Positions 9,712-19,960 of a DNA stretch of 30,150 bases are shown piece after piece. The notes under the pieces are model-generated. The model did no database searches, was not told the DNA's origin, and was given only the letters and a program-made list of their open reading frames with translations. Where the stretch lies: assembly GCF_001949145.1 (NCBI RefSeq), contig NW_019091473.1, positions 15,619-45,768 on the forward strand. Direction: 5' to 3'. Each line of letters opens with the position of its first letter. The first letter of the stretch is position 1. This stretch comes from Acanthaster planci. Lineage: Eukaryota; Echinodermata; Asteroidea; Valvatida; Acanthasteridae. The translations under genes and the position numbers were made by a program.

Positions 9712-10180
9712 GCCAATTTGAAAGAGCTGCTGAAGCACAAAAAATTGCTTTTAAAAGCTCAAAAACTTTGTTTAGTGAAATCAGGTTACCAGCCAAAATT
9801 CAATGTGATGTGAATGTTGTTTGTGATTGGTATTTAGATTTAAATAAGACTTGAAGGTTTGCATGGTGAAGAGAGCAATAGGAGAAAGGTTTGCAATGGC
9901 ACTATGTAGTGCGTGGTTCTAAAAAGAACAGAGGGCTTGATCTTTCTGCATTCTCCTGAAGACGAACAGAAATGTTGAGCCCACCAGTTCTTTTCAGAAC
10001 CACACATGCTCACAAAAGAAATTACTACATGGTGCCACAGCAAACCTTTCTATTTACATTTAGCTGTTTGCTTAGCATTACAATCACATACAGTACTGGG
10101 TGGTAACCTGATTTTACTAACAAGGTACATGTACATAAGCAAATTTTTGTGCTTCAGCAGCTCTTTCAAATTGGTTTTAG
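9712..10180. repeat. Imperfect foldback (MITE-like) repeat
   Basis: 9712-9757 and 10135-10180 are inverted copies sharing AGAGCTGCTGAAGCACAAA. Further in, AATCAGGTTACC (9780-9791) matches its reverse complement near 10107-10118, GAAAGGTTTGC (9893-9903) matches near 10042-10052, and GTGGTTCT (9913-9920) matches near 9996-10005. The arms carry indels relative to each other. No coding capacity. Confidence 0.75.
9986..10021 (+). promoter_or_regulatory. Histone-type 3' stem-loop look-alike
   Basis: AGTTCTTTTCAGAACC (9986-10001) agrees with the metazoan histone mRNA stem-loop consensus GGYYCTTYTCAGRRCC at all but the first base; a 5-bp stem (9987-9991 with 9996-10000) encloses TTTC. ACA follows, and a purine-rich CAAAAGAAAT lies at 10012-10021, the place of the histone downstream element. 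No histone ORF is upstream, so this may be an exapted or accidental copy within the foldback repeat. The inverse arm has GTTCT-TTTT-AGAAC at 9916-9929 on the minus strand. Confidence 0.35.
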
Positions 10181-10564
10181 ATTACATAGATCAGAGATGC
10201 AACTGGGATTTCAGAAATAACATCTGATGTTACAAACCATTCCTGTCCCCTTCTCTAAACCCTTTGCATTTAGCACTATTCATGTCGGCAATCTTGTTAT
10301 TTTAATTTAATAATTTGTAGGCACATACAAGTTGCATGCCTGATAAATATCAACAAGGTTAAATTTAGTAAAACAGTACTATTTAGGTTACTTTTTCTTT
10401 ACTATGAAGTGTGAATAATTTGCCATGGATAAATAACATCATTTCTTTCTAAATTTGATAAAAGAAAACCACTTTACTTTTAAGTCACACTAGAAAGGCA
10501 AAATTGTTTTCCACCCCAGAGAATGTATGTTGGGTATCATGTCGCTGACAGGACTGAGACCAAC

Positions 10565-10760
10565 AAACAAGCAAAGATCAACACCATGGGAAAGAAAATG
10601 AAAAAGGCCAAGTAAAGATCAAAGGGAGAAATAAGAAAAAAAGACAAAGGTGAAGACACAGACTACAAATAGGACCAAGACCCAAAGAAAGAAAATCCTC
10701 AAAGAAAAGTCCAAAACTGAGAAAGACCGAGAAAATGAAAAGAATCAAGATTATGATCAA
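10565..10760. repeat. Purine/pyrimidine-asymmetric tract
   Basis: About 195 bases in which the + strand is overwhelmingly A and G with scattered C. On the gene strand it is a pyrimidine tract just downstream of the proposed weak donor. Low-complexity; no coding evidence. Confidence 0.6.
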
Positions 10761-10769
10761 CTCACTGAC

Positions 10770-12568
10770 CACACCCAGTTGCAGTAATCTCATCAAGTGT
10801 TTTCCCCCTTGAAATCTTGTAGGCTGCCTTTTTCCATAGCAAGCAGGATGCGGCTCACCTTGACAGTCTGGGTGACCTCCTCTGGCAACCTATAGTATTC
10901 CCTATGTATGCGGATGTCATGACCCACAAACTTGGCTAATATGTCCAGTTCATTATCTTTCAAGCAAAGAACCTGGGACAAAGTAGCTACATGTACTTGT
11001 TTGCGAAGGCGTGTTGAGGTTAGGAGTTCCGGAGAGTTGGCTCCACACCTATAAGCGAACTTTCTCAGTGCATCAGAGCCTCTATAATGCAGGGTGTCTG
11101 AATGAGCCTTAGCAAAGAAGAACAAGTTGTGCTCATCAATTCCGATGTTTTTCCGGCATGACAGTAACAGGGTAAGGCTGCTCTTGACACCCCTAGTAAC
11201 ACAGGAACCATACGACCTCGTTTACCCTTGATCTCCACTCTTGTGGGTTTATCATGCAGATCTCTTCATCACTTTTCCTACCTTTCCTGCCCTTTTTCTA
11301 TTGAACAGGACAATCTGAGCAAGTGTGGCCAGAGCAAGTTCAACCCAACTTTCTTTGCACGTTTTGTCTTTTTCCAAGCTGATGGTGCTCTTCACAACCA
11401 CATTCTGTAGACATGTCTGCAACTTTGTGACATCTTCTGCAAGGGGCAACAACTGTGGTTTGTTCCTCTTTCTATCAAACAGAGTAGTCAATACATGCTT
11501 TGAGACTTCACTGGACCACTCGGAATCGGTAAGCTCATAGAACTCTGCTTCTCGTCTACTGATCCTCACGCTTGATGGCATCAGCTTTACTTATGAGTCC
11601 GCACCTTGGCAAGGAGTGACCCAACTTGAGAGCTAGAGATGGGATTTTATAGTGACCTGTCTCGGAAGTGAATCCTGCAACCAGGCAACTTCTCTGACAC
11701 CAGCTACAACCGAGTCAAATTTCTTTGGGCATATGTACTGATGCAAGTGCAACAGTGCTGACTTCTGTTTCCTTAGGCTTCCCAACAGGCGAGCCAGTTC
11801 CCTCATCTTCTGACTAACGTATGTGTGGGGCTTGAATCATGACCAAGTTTCTTGTACAGATGCTCTCCAAAATTCACTATAAGCTGATCTCCTCGTGCAA
11901 CCATGCTCATTTTGTCGTGTTTCATGTTAGATAGCACATTTTCCTTCAATTTGCTTGAACATTTAGCTGATGCAGGTAGCAACATGGCACTTTTGTCTGA
12001 ACTTTCCTCCAACCTTTTTCCTTGGTGGTATACTCTGGGCACACTTTGTCATGTTTCCATATGTCACTACGGACATACCATCCGAGGCAGTATTCACAAG
12101 GCAGATAATCACCAACTGATGCCTTTTGAGATCCTGGTCTCTTGGCAGGAATTATCAGACACTCATTGGTATCAATAACACTCCAATTGTGAACATGGTC
12201 TCCTTATTTTCTGATAATATCCCACAGTATTTTCCGCTGTTTGGATTTGACAGGAAAGCTCAAAATATGAGCAATTCAGCTTTCCTCATGGTGGACCTGG
12301 ATCATGTGCCGGGGAAGTTTAGCGTAACTCTCAGGGCAAAAAATACAATAATGGTATTTATCCCAGCATCGCTGCCCAGCTGTGTTGGCTGAGTGCATTA
12401 ATGATGCACCGTCTGGTGAGTGAGCCTCAGTTTCCTCATTCTTTTTGTCACATGTGGTCCAAAGCATCATCCGTGTTGCTGCTATCTTCTGATGAAGGGG
12501 ATCTTGCAGTGTCCAAATGGGCATTCTGAGCAGGAATCCACTCTGAGCTGTCTGAGTCGTCAGATGTC
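10770..12568 (-). pseudogene. Large exon: zinc fingers and recombinase-like core
   Basis: Read on the minus strand. Finger 1 ends at 12290 or so; a TGA at 12276-12278 follows. ILSFPVKSKQRKILWD and a TAA at 12204-12206 lie in the same frame, then finger 2 (about 12030-12120). A frameshift near 12030 leads to the MKHDKMSMVARGDQLIVNFG part (11830-11950). Another near 11825 leads to MRELARLL (11790-11815); further shifts occur near 11640 and 11575. The 109-codon ORF 11252-11581 holds EWSSEVSKH, KPQLLPLAEDV and FNRKRAG. Shifts near 11250 and 11190 separate it from VEIKGKRGRMVPVLL and from the 110-codon ORF 10793-11125 with TSTRLRK (residues 36-42), GHD (68-70) and EYYR (76-79). That ORF ends early at TGA 10790-10792; one base less in a five-C run at 10803-10807 restores a frame reading TLDEI and leading to a possible donor GTCAGT at 10764-10769, phase 1. 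Confidence 0.6.
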
Positions 12569-13226
12569 NNNNNNNNNNNNNNNNNNNNNNNNNNNNNNNN
12601 NNNNNNNNNNNNNNNNNNNNNNNNNNNNNNNNNNNNNNNNNNNNNNNNNNNNNNNNNNNNNNNNNNNNNNNNNNNNNNNNNNNNNNNNNNNNNNNNNNNN
12701 NNNNNNNNNNNNNNNNNNNNNNNNNNNNNNNNNNNNNNNNNNNNNNNNNNNNNNNNNNNNNNNNNNNNNNNNNNNNNNNNNNNNNNNNNNNNNNNNNNNN
12801 NNNNNNNNNNNNNNNNNNNNNNNNNNNNNNNNNNNNNNNNNNNNNNNNNNNNNNNNNNNNNNNNNNNNNNNNNNNNNNNNNNNNNNNNNNNNNNNNNNNN
12901 NNNNNNNNNNNNNNNNNNNNNNNNNNNNNNNNNNNNNNNNNNNNNNNNNNNNNNNNNNNNNNNNNNNNNNNNNNNNNNNNNNNNNNNNNNNNNNNNNNNN
13001 NNNNNNNNNNNNNNNNNNNNNNNNNNNNNNNNNNNNNNNNNNNNNNNNNNNNNNNNNNNNNNNNNNNNNNNNNNNNNNNNNNNNNNNNNNNNNNNNNNNN
13101 NNNNNNNNNNNNNNNNNNNNNNNNNNNNNNNNNNNNNNNNNNNNNNNNNNNNNNNNNNNNNNNNNNNNNNNNNNNNNNNNNNNNNNNNNNNNNNNNNNNN
13201 NNNNNNNNNNNNNNNNNNNNNNNNNN
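12569..13226. other. Assembly gap (658 N)
   Basis: Unknown bases. Open frames drawn across the Ns are meaningless. The gap hides the N-terminal part of the minus-strand gene and probably more of the adjoining minisatellite. Confidence 1.
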
Positions 13227-13402
13227 TTTAGGACCTTCGGGTATACAGTCTGAATCCCTATTCATCTATTCAGGACCTTCAGGCATACAGTCTGAATCCC
13301 TATTCATCTATTTAGGACCTTAAAGTATCAGTCTGAATCCCTATTCATCTATTCAGGACCTTCAGGCATACAGTCTGAATCCCTATTCATCTATTCAGAA
13401 CC
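13227..13402. repeat. 42-bp minisatellite, about four units
   Basis: Units of 41-42 bases built on 'AGGACCTTCAGGCATACAG' plus 'TCTGAATCCCTATTCATCTA' run from the gap edge to 13402. In the gene's direction each unit has a stop in the ATG-containing frame, so it is not a coding repeat. The array probably extends into the gap and may have caused it. Confidence 0.9.
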
Positions 13403-15419
13403 CTTATGTGCACCAGCTGGTCGACTCTTTTTTTTCCTCCTAATGTTAGAAAATAGAATTGAAATTAACGGAACTTATCTTCAGTAACCTTCCTATAGCA
13501 CAACATGTGCATGCAATGAAAATTCTTGAATGTATTTGAACTAGTAAAGTTTGTGGGTACATACATCTACCATTGAAATATATTGAGAGAAAGTGTTGAG
13601 TCTGAAAAGAACCAGTTTGAGAATGGATCTTGACTTTTTAAATAGTATGACCTCTACATCTTGTCCTAAAAACAAACAGCGTATGATGATCTAAGCTTTA
13701 AGATCCTTTCTTACAACTGATTCTTTTCAGACGTATTACTTTTCCATTGAGCAGACATTTCCCATGGTGTGCCTACAAGCTAATTCCACTGACTAAACAC
13801 ACCATCTTACAAAGCATCAAACAACACTAAGGATGTGATGTTTAAATGAGAAAATATCAAAATCTATTTACAAATTTGCCAAAGTGTTTAAACAGAGCTA
13901 AGATTTTCAAAAGGGGACCTTGTATTGTTGTGATTTCAATGTAGTACAAAGCCTTTTGTTCATGCATAAAACATTTGTTAGAAATCATGGGTAGTATCAA
14001 GAGCAGCAATTAATCACTCACTACTAATTGCTTAAATGAATTCATAAATTGTTGATGAACATTTTCAAAAAACCGTGTGAAAGTAGGTGTCAAGGTTTGT
14101 CTTTATTTGTTTTACTATATGTGTACAAACTCAATAACCTCTTATCGTATACCGGGCCAGGCGGCAGCCCAAACTTGCCAAACATTTAAATGGTACGTGG
14201 ACGTTTTGCTTCATGTTTACCAATGTTTCCCATCCTTACACAACACTTAAATGTGCTTCTTATTTAAGGTGAATACGGGCAGTTGACCCTAATCAACTCC
14301 AAAACTGGAATCGGAATTACAATTCCAACATTTAAAACAGACGACTTTTTGAGGCAGCAAATTCCTGCTCGATTCAAATTGAATCCAGGCAACGGCCAAT
14401 CATTTGAAGATTTGCCAGACTCCAGAAATCATACGAGTTTTTGAGAACACTGACTTTATCTGGGTTTCACAGCACACTACTAGTAATGGCACAAAACTTA
14501 GCTGCCTTCCTGCTTGTTTTGTATGTTAATAAAAATGGAAAGCTGCCCATGGAGTGAAAATCCTGCCTAACTCCAGAGAAAGATTGCGTGCCATTGGCTG
14601 TGGCACTTTGTCCAAGAAGCCTTTTCTAATTTTTAGGACTTTGCTTACACAGTGACATCATACACATCACAGAGGCAGCTTTTTCTGTCGGATCTAAGGT
14701 ACTCAATGTTATCTTAGGGTATAGTGCACATGGCCTGTCTGTTGCCCATGCATGTCTGTTGCTGGTGAATTTAGCCCATGAATAATCATTTGACATCAGA
14801 GGAAGGAATGAAATTATGAAAATGCATTGTTGGCAAGAAATTTGTAACCATAAGTTCTTGAGTATGCAGTGCTGAACAATATTTGCTTGTGAAATTTAGA
14901 GTCAATTCCTTTCGGAATTGTGGTTCCTGCTTGAAGTTGGAGTCGATTCCAAAAATAGCGGAGTTGCCAAAGCCAGATTCCTGTACTTAAAACTTTAAGC
15001 AAACTAACTTGTAGTAAAAGGTTTTTATCTCATAACAGAATGGGCATCTTGTTTAATTCTTGCAAAAAATGACAACATAAGCCAAAAGACCCAAAACAGG
15101 ATTAAAAAGAATAAAAAATGAATATGGCAACATCTTGCAAAATTTTTCAGGTTGGTGGGTACACGTTGGTATTACAAACATTGTAACTTTTTGCTATTGG
15201 TCTTGCCCTCTTATACTGAATATTTAAGTATGCATGAAACTTACATACACATTACATGTATACATGTACTAATGTACTAATTATCTGGTGATTTGAGGCA
15301 ATTTGGCATTTCGGCCCAAAGACCCATGTTGGTAGTGTTATTTCAAACATTTTTAAACTCGATAAAAATCTCATTGGTAATCTTATTGGACTGTGTAGGT
15401 TTGGCATTTACATGTACTT
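13403..15419. other. Intergenic or intronic sequence, nothing assigned
   Basis: AT-rich, no ORF with recognisable content. 14282-14420 and 14885-14960 share short GGAATCG/GGAATT phrases in opposite orientation, perhaps remains of an old repeat. TACATGTA palindromes near 15255-15270. Confidence 0.4.
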
Positions 15420-15845
15420 CCCCCTGCAATAAAAAGGCCAATTTGAACAATAAAAAGAGCATTATTTACATGTATACAATGAAAAACTCAATAAAAAGAA
15501 CAATTTGAGCAATAAACGGAGCAATTTGCGGAACAATAAAAACAGCAGTTTATACATTATAAAGACCAATTTATACAATAAAAAGACCAATTGAAAAATA
15601 TGAAGTTTATTTTGAACAATGAAAATAAAAGATCCATTTGTGCAATGAAAAGAATATATTTTAACAATGAAAGGATTAATTTGCACCACAAAAAATAAAT
15701 TTGAACGATAAAAAGAAAAGTTTGAACAATGAAAAGAACAAAAGAGTAATAAAATGAGTAAAAGAGCAACACATTCATGTAGAGCAGTTTGAGCGATAAA
15801 AAGACCAATTTGAGCAATAAAACAATGAAAAAATAAACAATGAAA
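15420..15845. repeat. Degenerate 21-bp A-rich minisatellite
   Basis: About 20 imperfect units of the form CAATTTGAACAATAAAAAGAC; runs with exact 21-base spacing are clear at 15505-15590. The minus-strand ORFs here are phenylalanine/isoleucine/leucine-rich translations of the repeat (period 7 residues), not genes. Confidence 0.85.
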
Positions 15846-15942
15846 TATGCAAATCAGAAGCAGTATATACGTGTATATTTAGGAAATACGGAACGCTTTC
15901 ACTTGTTTCGTGTCATTTAAGGTCATCCTTCGCAGAGTCAAC

Positions 15943-16254
15943 ATGAATGGTACATGTATTTATACAGCCAAGCCCTATGCTTGTCACCAGTGTAACAAAT
16001 ACTTCGGGTGGAAGTTTAATCTAGAGAGGCACATGGAAAATATCCATGTTGAGGAGGAATCAGACATGAATGAAGCTGGCGAAAACTCGGATTCTGTTGA
16101 GGAGGTCGATGACCAAACCTCAGATGAACACAGTTCAGATTTGGAAGACAATGCCGCCTACCAAGATTGGCTGGCTGAAGCTAGAGAAATACATAGGGAG
16201 ATGAGGGATGAAAAATATGACAAGTACGTCAACGAAGGCATGGATGAAGATTAG
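15943..16254 (+). CDS. Single C2H2 zinc-finger protein with acidic tail
   Basis: From the ATG at 15943 the ORF runs 103 codons to TAG at 16252-16254 (an earlier in-frame ATG is at 15910, but CTTCGCAG at 15930-15937 could be a splice acceptor before 15943). It has one finger, YACHQCNKYF...NLERHMENIH, spaced C-x2-C-x12-H-x4-H, then an acidic segment rich in E, D and S, then a charged helix (REIHREMRDEKYDKYVNEG). Such short fingers with acidic tails are common in transposon-derived and orphan metazoan proteins; I cannot name the family. The frame stays open for 37 codons after the TAG, see the next entry. A role in nucleic-acid binding is inferred from the finger only. Confidence 0.55.
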   Translation: MNGTCIYTAKPYACHQCNKYFGWKFNLERHMENIHVEEESDMNEAGENSDSVEEVDDQTSDEHSSDLEDNAAYQDWLAEAREIHREMRDEKYDKYVNEGMDED

Positions 16255-16368
16255 GCCAGGCAGAAGGCAAACAGAAAGACCCTCTGGGCAGTCGAACAAG
16301 ACTTTTTCGACAACTATAAGGTGTTCCTGTCGAAAATTCTCATTTCAAAGTTAACAAACTTCCGGTAA
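16255..16368 (+). pseudogene. In-frame continuation of the zinc-finger ORF after TAG
   Basis: Directly after TAG the same frame encodes ARQKANRKTLWAVEQDFFDN and 17 more residues to TAA at 16366-16368. Composition (basic, aromatic, helix-prone) fits a natural continuation, so the original protein may have ended at 16368, with TAG a nonsense mutation, a base error or a readthrough stop. Which of these holds cannot be seen here. Confidence 0.4.
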
Positions 16369-17790
16369 TCACCCTTGTAGTAATTCTTAAAATTACTTAG
16401 ATAATTATTGTAAAAAATCAACGATGAACAACGGGAAATAAAACGGTACCAGTACAAACCTACCAGAAACCAATATGTGAAGTCCACTGAATTTGTTTTG
16501 AGTTATACTTATCGGTATGACTATCGAATAATAATTTTCAGGTTGGATATTGGCCAGAACTTCTGCACAATATTCCACAGCACGACGAATAAATTTACCC
16601 CTTTGCTACGTATTAAAAATCCGCAACTGATGTCATGCCACCCCCAGAATTCTTAATTTTATAAAATTCTGTATGTGCAGTAGGTTCCGCAATAAATAAC
16701 AATAACGCTCCGCTCTGACTGAATTTGTGAAACGTACACATGTACTGGGTAACAGGACGTAAAACACTCTAGTTCAAAGGATTAAAAAATTCAGCTAGGG
16801 ACAACAGAGTCTTCTTCCTGTATCGATCGAATCTCGGTAGCTATAGTAAGCCAAACCCAAGACTGCTAGCATGTGGGCGCCCTCTTTTCCTTAGTGTCCA
16901 AAGGTTAAGTCAGACCAACGCTCACTTCCAATGTACACAATGTAATCATTAACACAATAGTCTGCCGACACAGCTCAGCCACTACATACAACCCATTATC
17001 TAGGGATTATCCCTCTCATTAACCAGGGGAGGGGCATGAGCTGTCTACTGTGTAGGGATTATCGCTACCTACTCCTTGATTACCTTAGGATTGTCAGTCA
17101 GTAAGTATACCATCACAGACTATATGACTCATCCTCTTTCATCATGTTGTGCCATAATTTCATAAGCAAGGTTAATTTGTACCAAAAATTTTACCCCGTG
17201 CTATGCCTTACTCCTATTTTATCCCATACACCAGGGTCAACCTGTACCAAACTTTCTGGCCTTATCCTATGCCTATCCCTTGCCAAAGGTCTTCTGTACT
17301 ATAATTTTTCACCCTATACATAATTCCTATTCATATCAATATCATATTGTTATCATACTTATGCATATTAATGACCTTTTCTCTTTTTAGGTCAAAGGTC
17401 AAAGTGAAAAAAGGGAAATGTTGACATGTGCAAGTCATAATACAGTTGGCCAATCAAATGTCACTCGTTGAAGTACTTATACATTAAAATCTCGACAACT
17501 GAACCTCAGGGGAATGGAGTTATGTGGAAAAAACTATTTATTAAACTAAACCACTTCATCGTGGTACGTACCTTCATGTGGCAAAACTTTTATATCACTT
17601 AGTCATTTTACGTGAAGCGCTGCTATTTTTCCACTGGGGGTTTCCCTATGTGTGGTCACATGACCTTTCTTTTTACGGTCACATGGCCGCTGCAGTGTCA
17701 GCGATTGGACTGCCTGAAGGGGACTACAATTAGGCCCGCTTTGCAACAGGTTAGTTTCAGCATCTTGAAAGCCAGGATTACACAGCTGCA
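16369..17790. other. Non-coding stretch with short degenerate repeats
   Basis: No supported gene. TAGGGATTAT recurs at 17001 and 17053. At 17155-17335 three degenerate ~60-base units each contain a 'CTGTACCAAA'-like and a 'CCTATGCC'-like segment. A perfect nuclear-receptor direct repeat is at 17389-17401. Confidence 0.4.
17389..17401 (+). promoter_or_regulatory. Consensus DR1 nuclear-receptor site
   Basis: AGGTCAAAGGTCA is two perfect AGGTCA half-sites with a one-base spacer, the consensus for HNF4, COUP-TF and RXR-type dimers in animals. ATGACCTTTT at 17371 adds an inverted half-site. A 13-base match can arise by chance; no promoter is identified nearby. Confidence 0.3.
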
Positions 17791-18403
17791 GCTAAGTTGA
17801 TTTATGCAACGTGCTGGTCCTCGTGAGAAAAGAAATGAACTTGTGATGACTCCTAACCCTATAGACTTCCAATACTTTCAACGCCGTTTGAAGCATTTTG
17901 GTGGCGGTTTTTGAATCAGAAACTTCAAAATAAGTGGATGTAATGGTGTGGGCATTGTTCGAGTTACGGCGGTATTTTTGTACATAAAACTTTAAGCCTT
18001 TTAACCCGTGACGTACACAGTACTCATCTGGTCTGCACGTGACACGACCAGCGCTCACCATTTGTGCACGCCACATGCATACCGCGTGTACATGTACATG
18101 GTCATGCAGCATTCGGAACATTTCCTTTAAGCGTTTGCAGGTGCATATATCATGTACATGTAGGTAGTTTGCAGCTTGAGCCTGTTTTCTGACGTTCCCT
18201 GTGAACATTTGTGTTTCTGTTTCATACACCCACAAAAAATTTGCAAACTGAAGGTAACAATTTCGTTTGATAAAAAGGTAGGAGAGATTAACTCCGATGT
18301 TTAGAACAATGTGCTGCTTGCTTCCCATGTACCAAAAAGAACCGTGCTTCGGGCACGTGATCCACCGGGTCAAGCGCAATGCCATTTAGGCGATCTCTTT
18401 TCA
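17791..18403. other. Longest unbroken minus-strand frame (197 codons), not recognised
   Basis: A minus-strand frame is open from 18385 to 17792. Its translation has no motif I know, includes runs generated by the CATGTACATG repeats (HVHVHAV), and no splice or start context supports it. I record the stretch because it is the longest gap-free frame in the window, but I think it non-coding. Confidence 0.15.
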
Positions 18404-18478
18404 GGGTACCGAGGTACCCGATGTTAACAAAAAACGGGTACCCGGTTCTAAAAAAACCCTCAAATGCACACCCCTAAT
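18404..18478 (-). repeat. Possible hAT-type MITE end
   Basis: Read on the minus strand: TTAGGGGTGTGCATTTGAGG, then a T-run, then AACCGGGTACCCG and, after a spacer, CGGGTACCTCGGTACCC. TAGGGGTGTGCA followed by GGGTACCCG repeats is typical of hAT-derived short elements. Only one end is convincing. Confidence 0.35.
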
Positions 18479-19332
18479 TCATTAGCGGTGGTATTTCTCC
18501 TGTTCTGCATGGGGAAGGCCACCTGGGGGCAGGCCACCCGGCCTGCTTAAGAGTCTGGTATTTTGTCTGCATCCGTATGTATCCCAAAATTGCGAAGACT
18601 GTCACAAGTATCATCAACATGAGTGCCCTAAACATCAACCTTAAGACGCCAGATTCAAAGAAGTCCTGAAATGATGTAGGCCTACATGGAGAAACTGTTT
18701 CACTCAATCTGCAAATATACATGTACATGTACACTGTATATTTTCTATCACCAGAGCAAGAAATGTGTTTTTATATTATAATGGTAATCAATTAAGAGTG
18801 AATAGATCATCCAGGTTTGAATACTTTAAATCATTTTTATAGAAGTGATTAATTTTACTCTAAGAATCTTGTAACATGAAAACATTAAAACCTTTTATTT
18901 GATTATGAGTGAGTGCTATAGACGGATTTCAGATGGAAATAGCACTGATCTGCACACTTCTGGGTTTGAAAGTGAGGCTTAAGTAAACAATTCATGTCGA
19001 GTTCACTTGTGTGCAATTTGTACATGAAAAAATCTATTGATTTTGAAAAGTCGCTGATATCTAATGCAGATATGTCTGTTTGAGAATCATTTTTCCCTGA
19101 AAGAGTGGAACATGATCATGTACATTAAGAATAATTTGGAGGATATTTGCCAAGATGACTGTAACAATCCACCATGCTGGACCAAGCAATATGCCATCAT
19201 TTGCTGTGATTCATACATGTACATGTGCATGCATGCACAGCCTTGTTGAAGATCACTGTTTACATGTAACAATGAGAGCCTCACTTTCAACTGAGATGTT
19301 CACAGACATGGCTAATATGAAATCATCAACCA
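18479..19332. other. Intergenic stretch, nothing assigned
   Basis: Short random ORFs only. Several TACATGTACATG palindromes (18718-18732, 19215-19230). Confidence 0.4.
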
Positions 19333-19610
19333 CAGGGTTTCCACAGAAATATTAAATTCCATGACTTTTCCATGGCTTTCCAGGAAAGAAAAAATAAGTT
19401 TTCCACGAACAATGATACATGTATTTCCTATTTTCACATCTAATGAGTCCATTTTACAATACACTGACCATGTGTATTGGTTGTGTGATTTCATGACTTT
19501 TCAAAGGCTCTTTTTAATCAATTTTCCATGACTCTTTGTAAAATATCAAAATTCCTTGACTCCCCATGAAAAGTTAAATTCCAGGATTTTTTATGACTGA
19601 GGGAACCCTG
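19333..19610. mobile_element. MITE-like element with CAGGGTT termini
   Basis: Starts CAGGGTTTCC (19333-19342) and ends GGGAACCCTG (19601-19610), inverted with one mismatch. The interior has repeated 'TCCATGACTTTTC'-type phrases in the + strand, characteristic of a short dispersed element found in many animals. No 8-base target duplication is visible in the flanks (ATCAACCA against TACTACGA), so the ends may be mutated. A related fragment, TTCATGACTTTTCAAATATT, lies near 20366. Confidence 0.6.
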
Positions 19611-19749
19611 TACTACGAGTACCCTGACCTACAATGCATGTTTTTAAGTACAAAGTAACAATCTCCAGACAAACTTATTGCAGGAAACGTTCATGCATGA
19701 ACAATGTTTGACCCAACATTCAAAATGTCAGAATTCATTATTATATTGA

Positions 19750-19960
19750 AATTTTTATATAGATGGAGCTTTTGCGTCGGACAATTTGATATTGTGATTT
19801 TTTTGCCCTTCCCGACGTAGTAAGCACTGCATAGTCGGTGCTTTTCAAGTCCCGTGAACTTGAAAAAAACATTCACTGGTGACTCGGGCGGGATTAAAAC
19901 CCACGACCTCCAGCTTACTAGTGCTGATGTCTTAACCACTCGACCACCGAGCTTGCCGAT
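19750..19960 (-). mobile_element. tRNA-derived SINE
   Basis: On the minus strand a tRNA-like head at about 19956-19879 contains an A-box-like TGGTCGAGTGG (19936-19946) and a B-box-like GTGGGTTTTAATCCC (19890-19904), as in serine/leucine-type tRNAs. Mismatches and the lack of a clean cloverleaf with paired acceptor stem rule out a functional tRNA. A ~130-base unrelated body follows (TTCAAGTTCACGGGACTTG, GTGCTTACTACGTCGGGAAG), as in SINEs transcribed by RNA polymerase III. Confidence 0.7.

Larger units (their letters stand above)
9026..10769 (-). other. Intron of the recombinase-like gene, with foldback repeat and purine tract
   Basis: Between linker exon A and the large exon. It holds the foldback repeat at about 9712-10180 and, at 10565-10760, a stretch whose + strand is almost all purine (AAAGAAAATGAAAAAGG and similar). 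The ORF at 9117-9494 shows no recognisable protein. Confidence 0.5.
7163..12568 (-). pseudogene. ZF / tyrosine-recombinase-like / SANT-like multi-exon gene, decayed
   Basis: Transcribed right to left. The large exon (10770 to beyond the gap at 12569) encodes, in order, an acidic serine-rich segment, a zinc finger (YCIFC...HMIQVH), a second Cys/His finger (PCEYC...HDKVC), and a domain resembling tyrosine recombinases: box-I-like NRKRAGKV, a TSTRLRK segment at the box-II place, VGHD, and EYYR with a candidate nucleophile Tyr. Three small phase-1 exons follow (8831-8971, 8467-8613, 7163-7356), the last with a Myb/SANT-like motif. I know this architecture as a repeated family in fish, corals and other marine animals; its function is not established, and a Crypton/phage-integrase origin is my inference. 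In-frame TGA (12276-12278) and TAA (12204-12206) plus at least six frame changes break the large exon. Either a pseudogene or a poorly polished assembly. Confidence 0.6.

Noticed and set aside
9986-10021. Histone gene 3' end
   Set aside because: The stem-loop matches but no histone coding sequence lies upstream on either strand; reported as a look-alike only.
12276-13265. Long ORFs of 277 and 329 codons across the gap
   Set aside because: They consist mostly of unknown residues from Ns.
13227-13402. CRISPR array
   Set aside because: Units are contiguous with no unique spacers; animal context.
15462-15817. Hydrophobic minus-strand ORFs as membrane proteins
   Set aside because: Translation of a 21-bp minisatellite, repeating every seven residues.
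17792-18385. 197-codon minus-strand ORF as a gene
   Set aside because: No recognisable domain, includes codons generated by CATGTACATG repeats, no supporting start or splice context; kept only as a note.
19879-19956. Functional tRNA gene
   Set aside because: A- and B-box-like words are present but the acceptor stem does not pair well and a SINE body follows.
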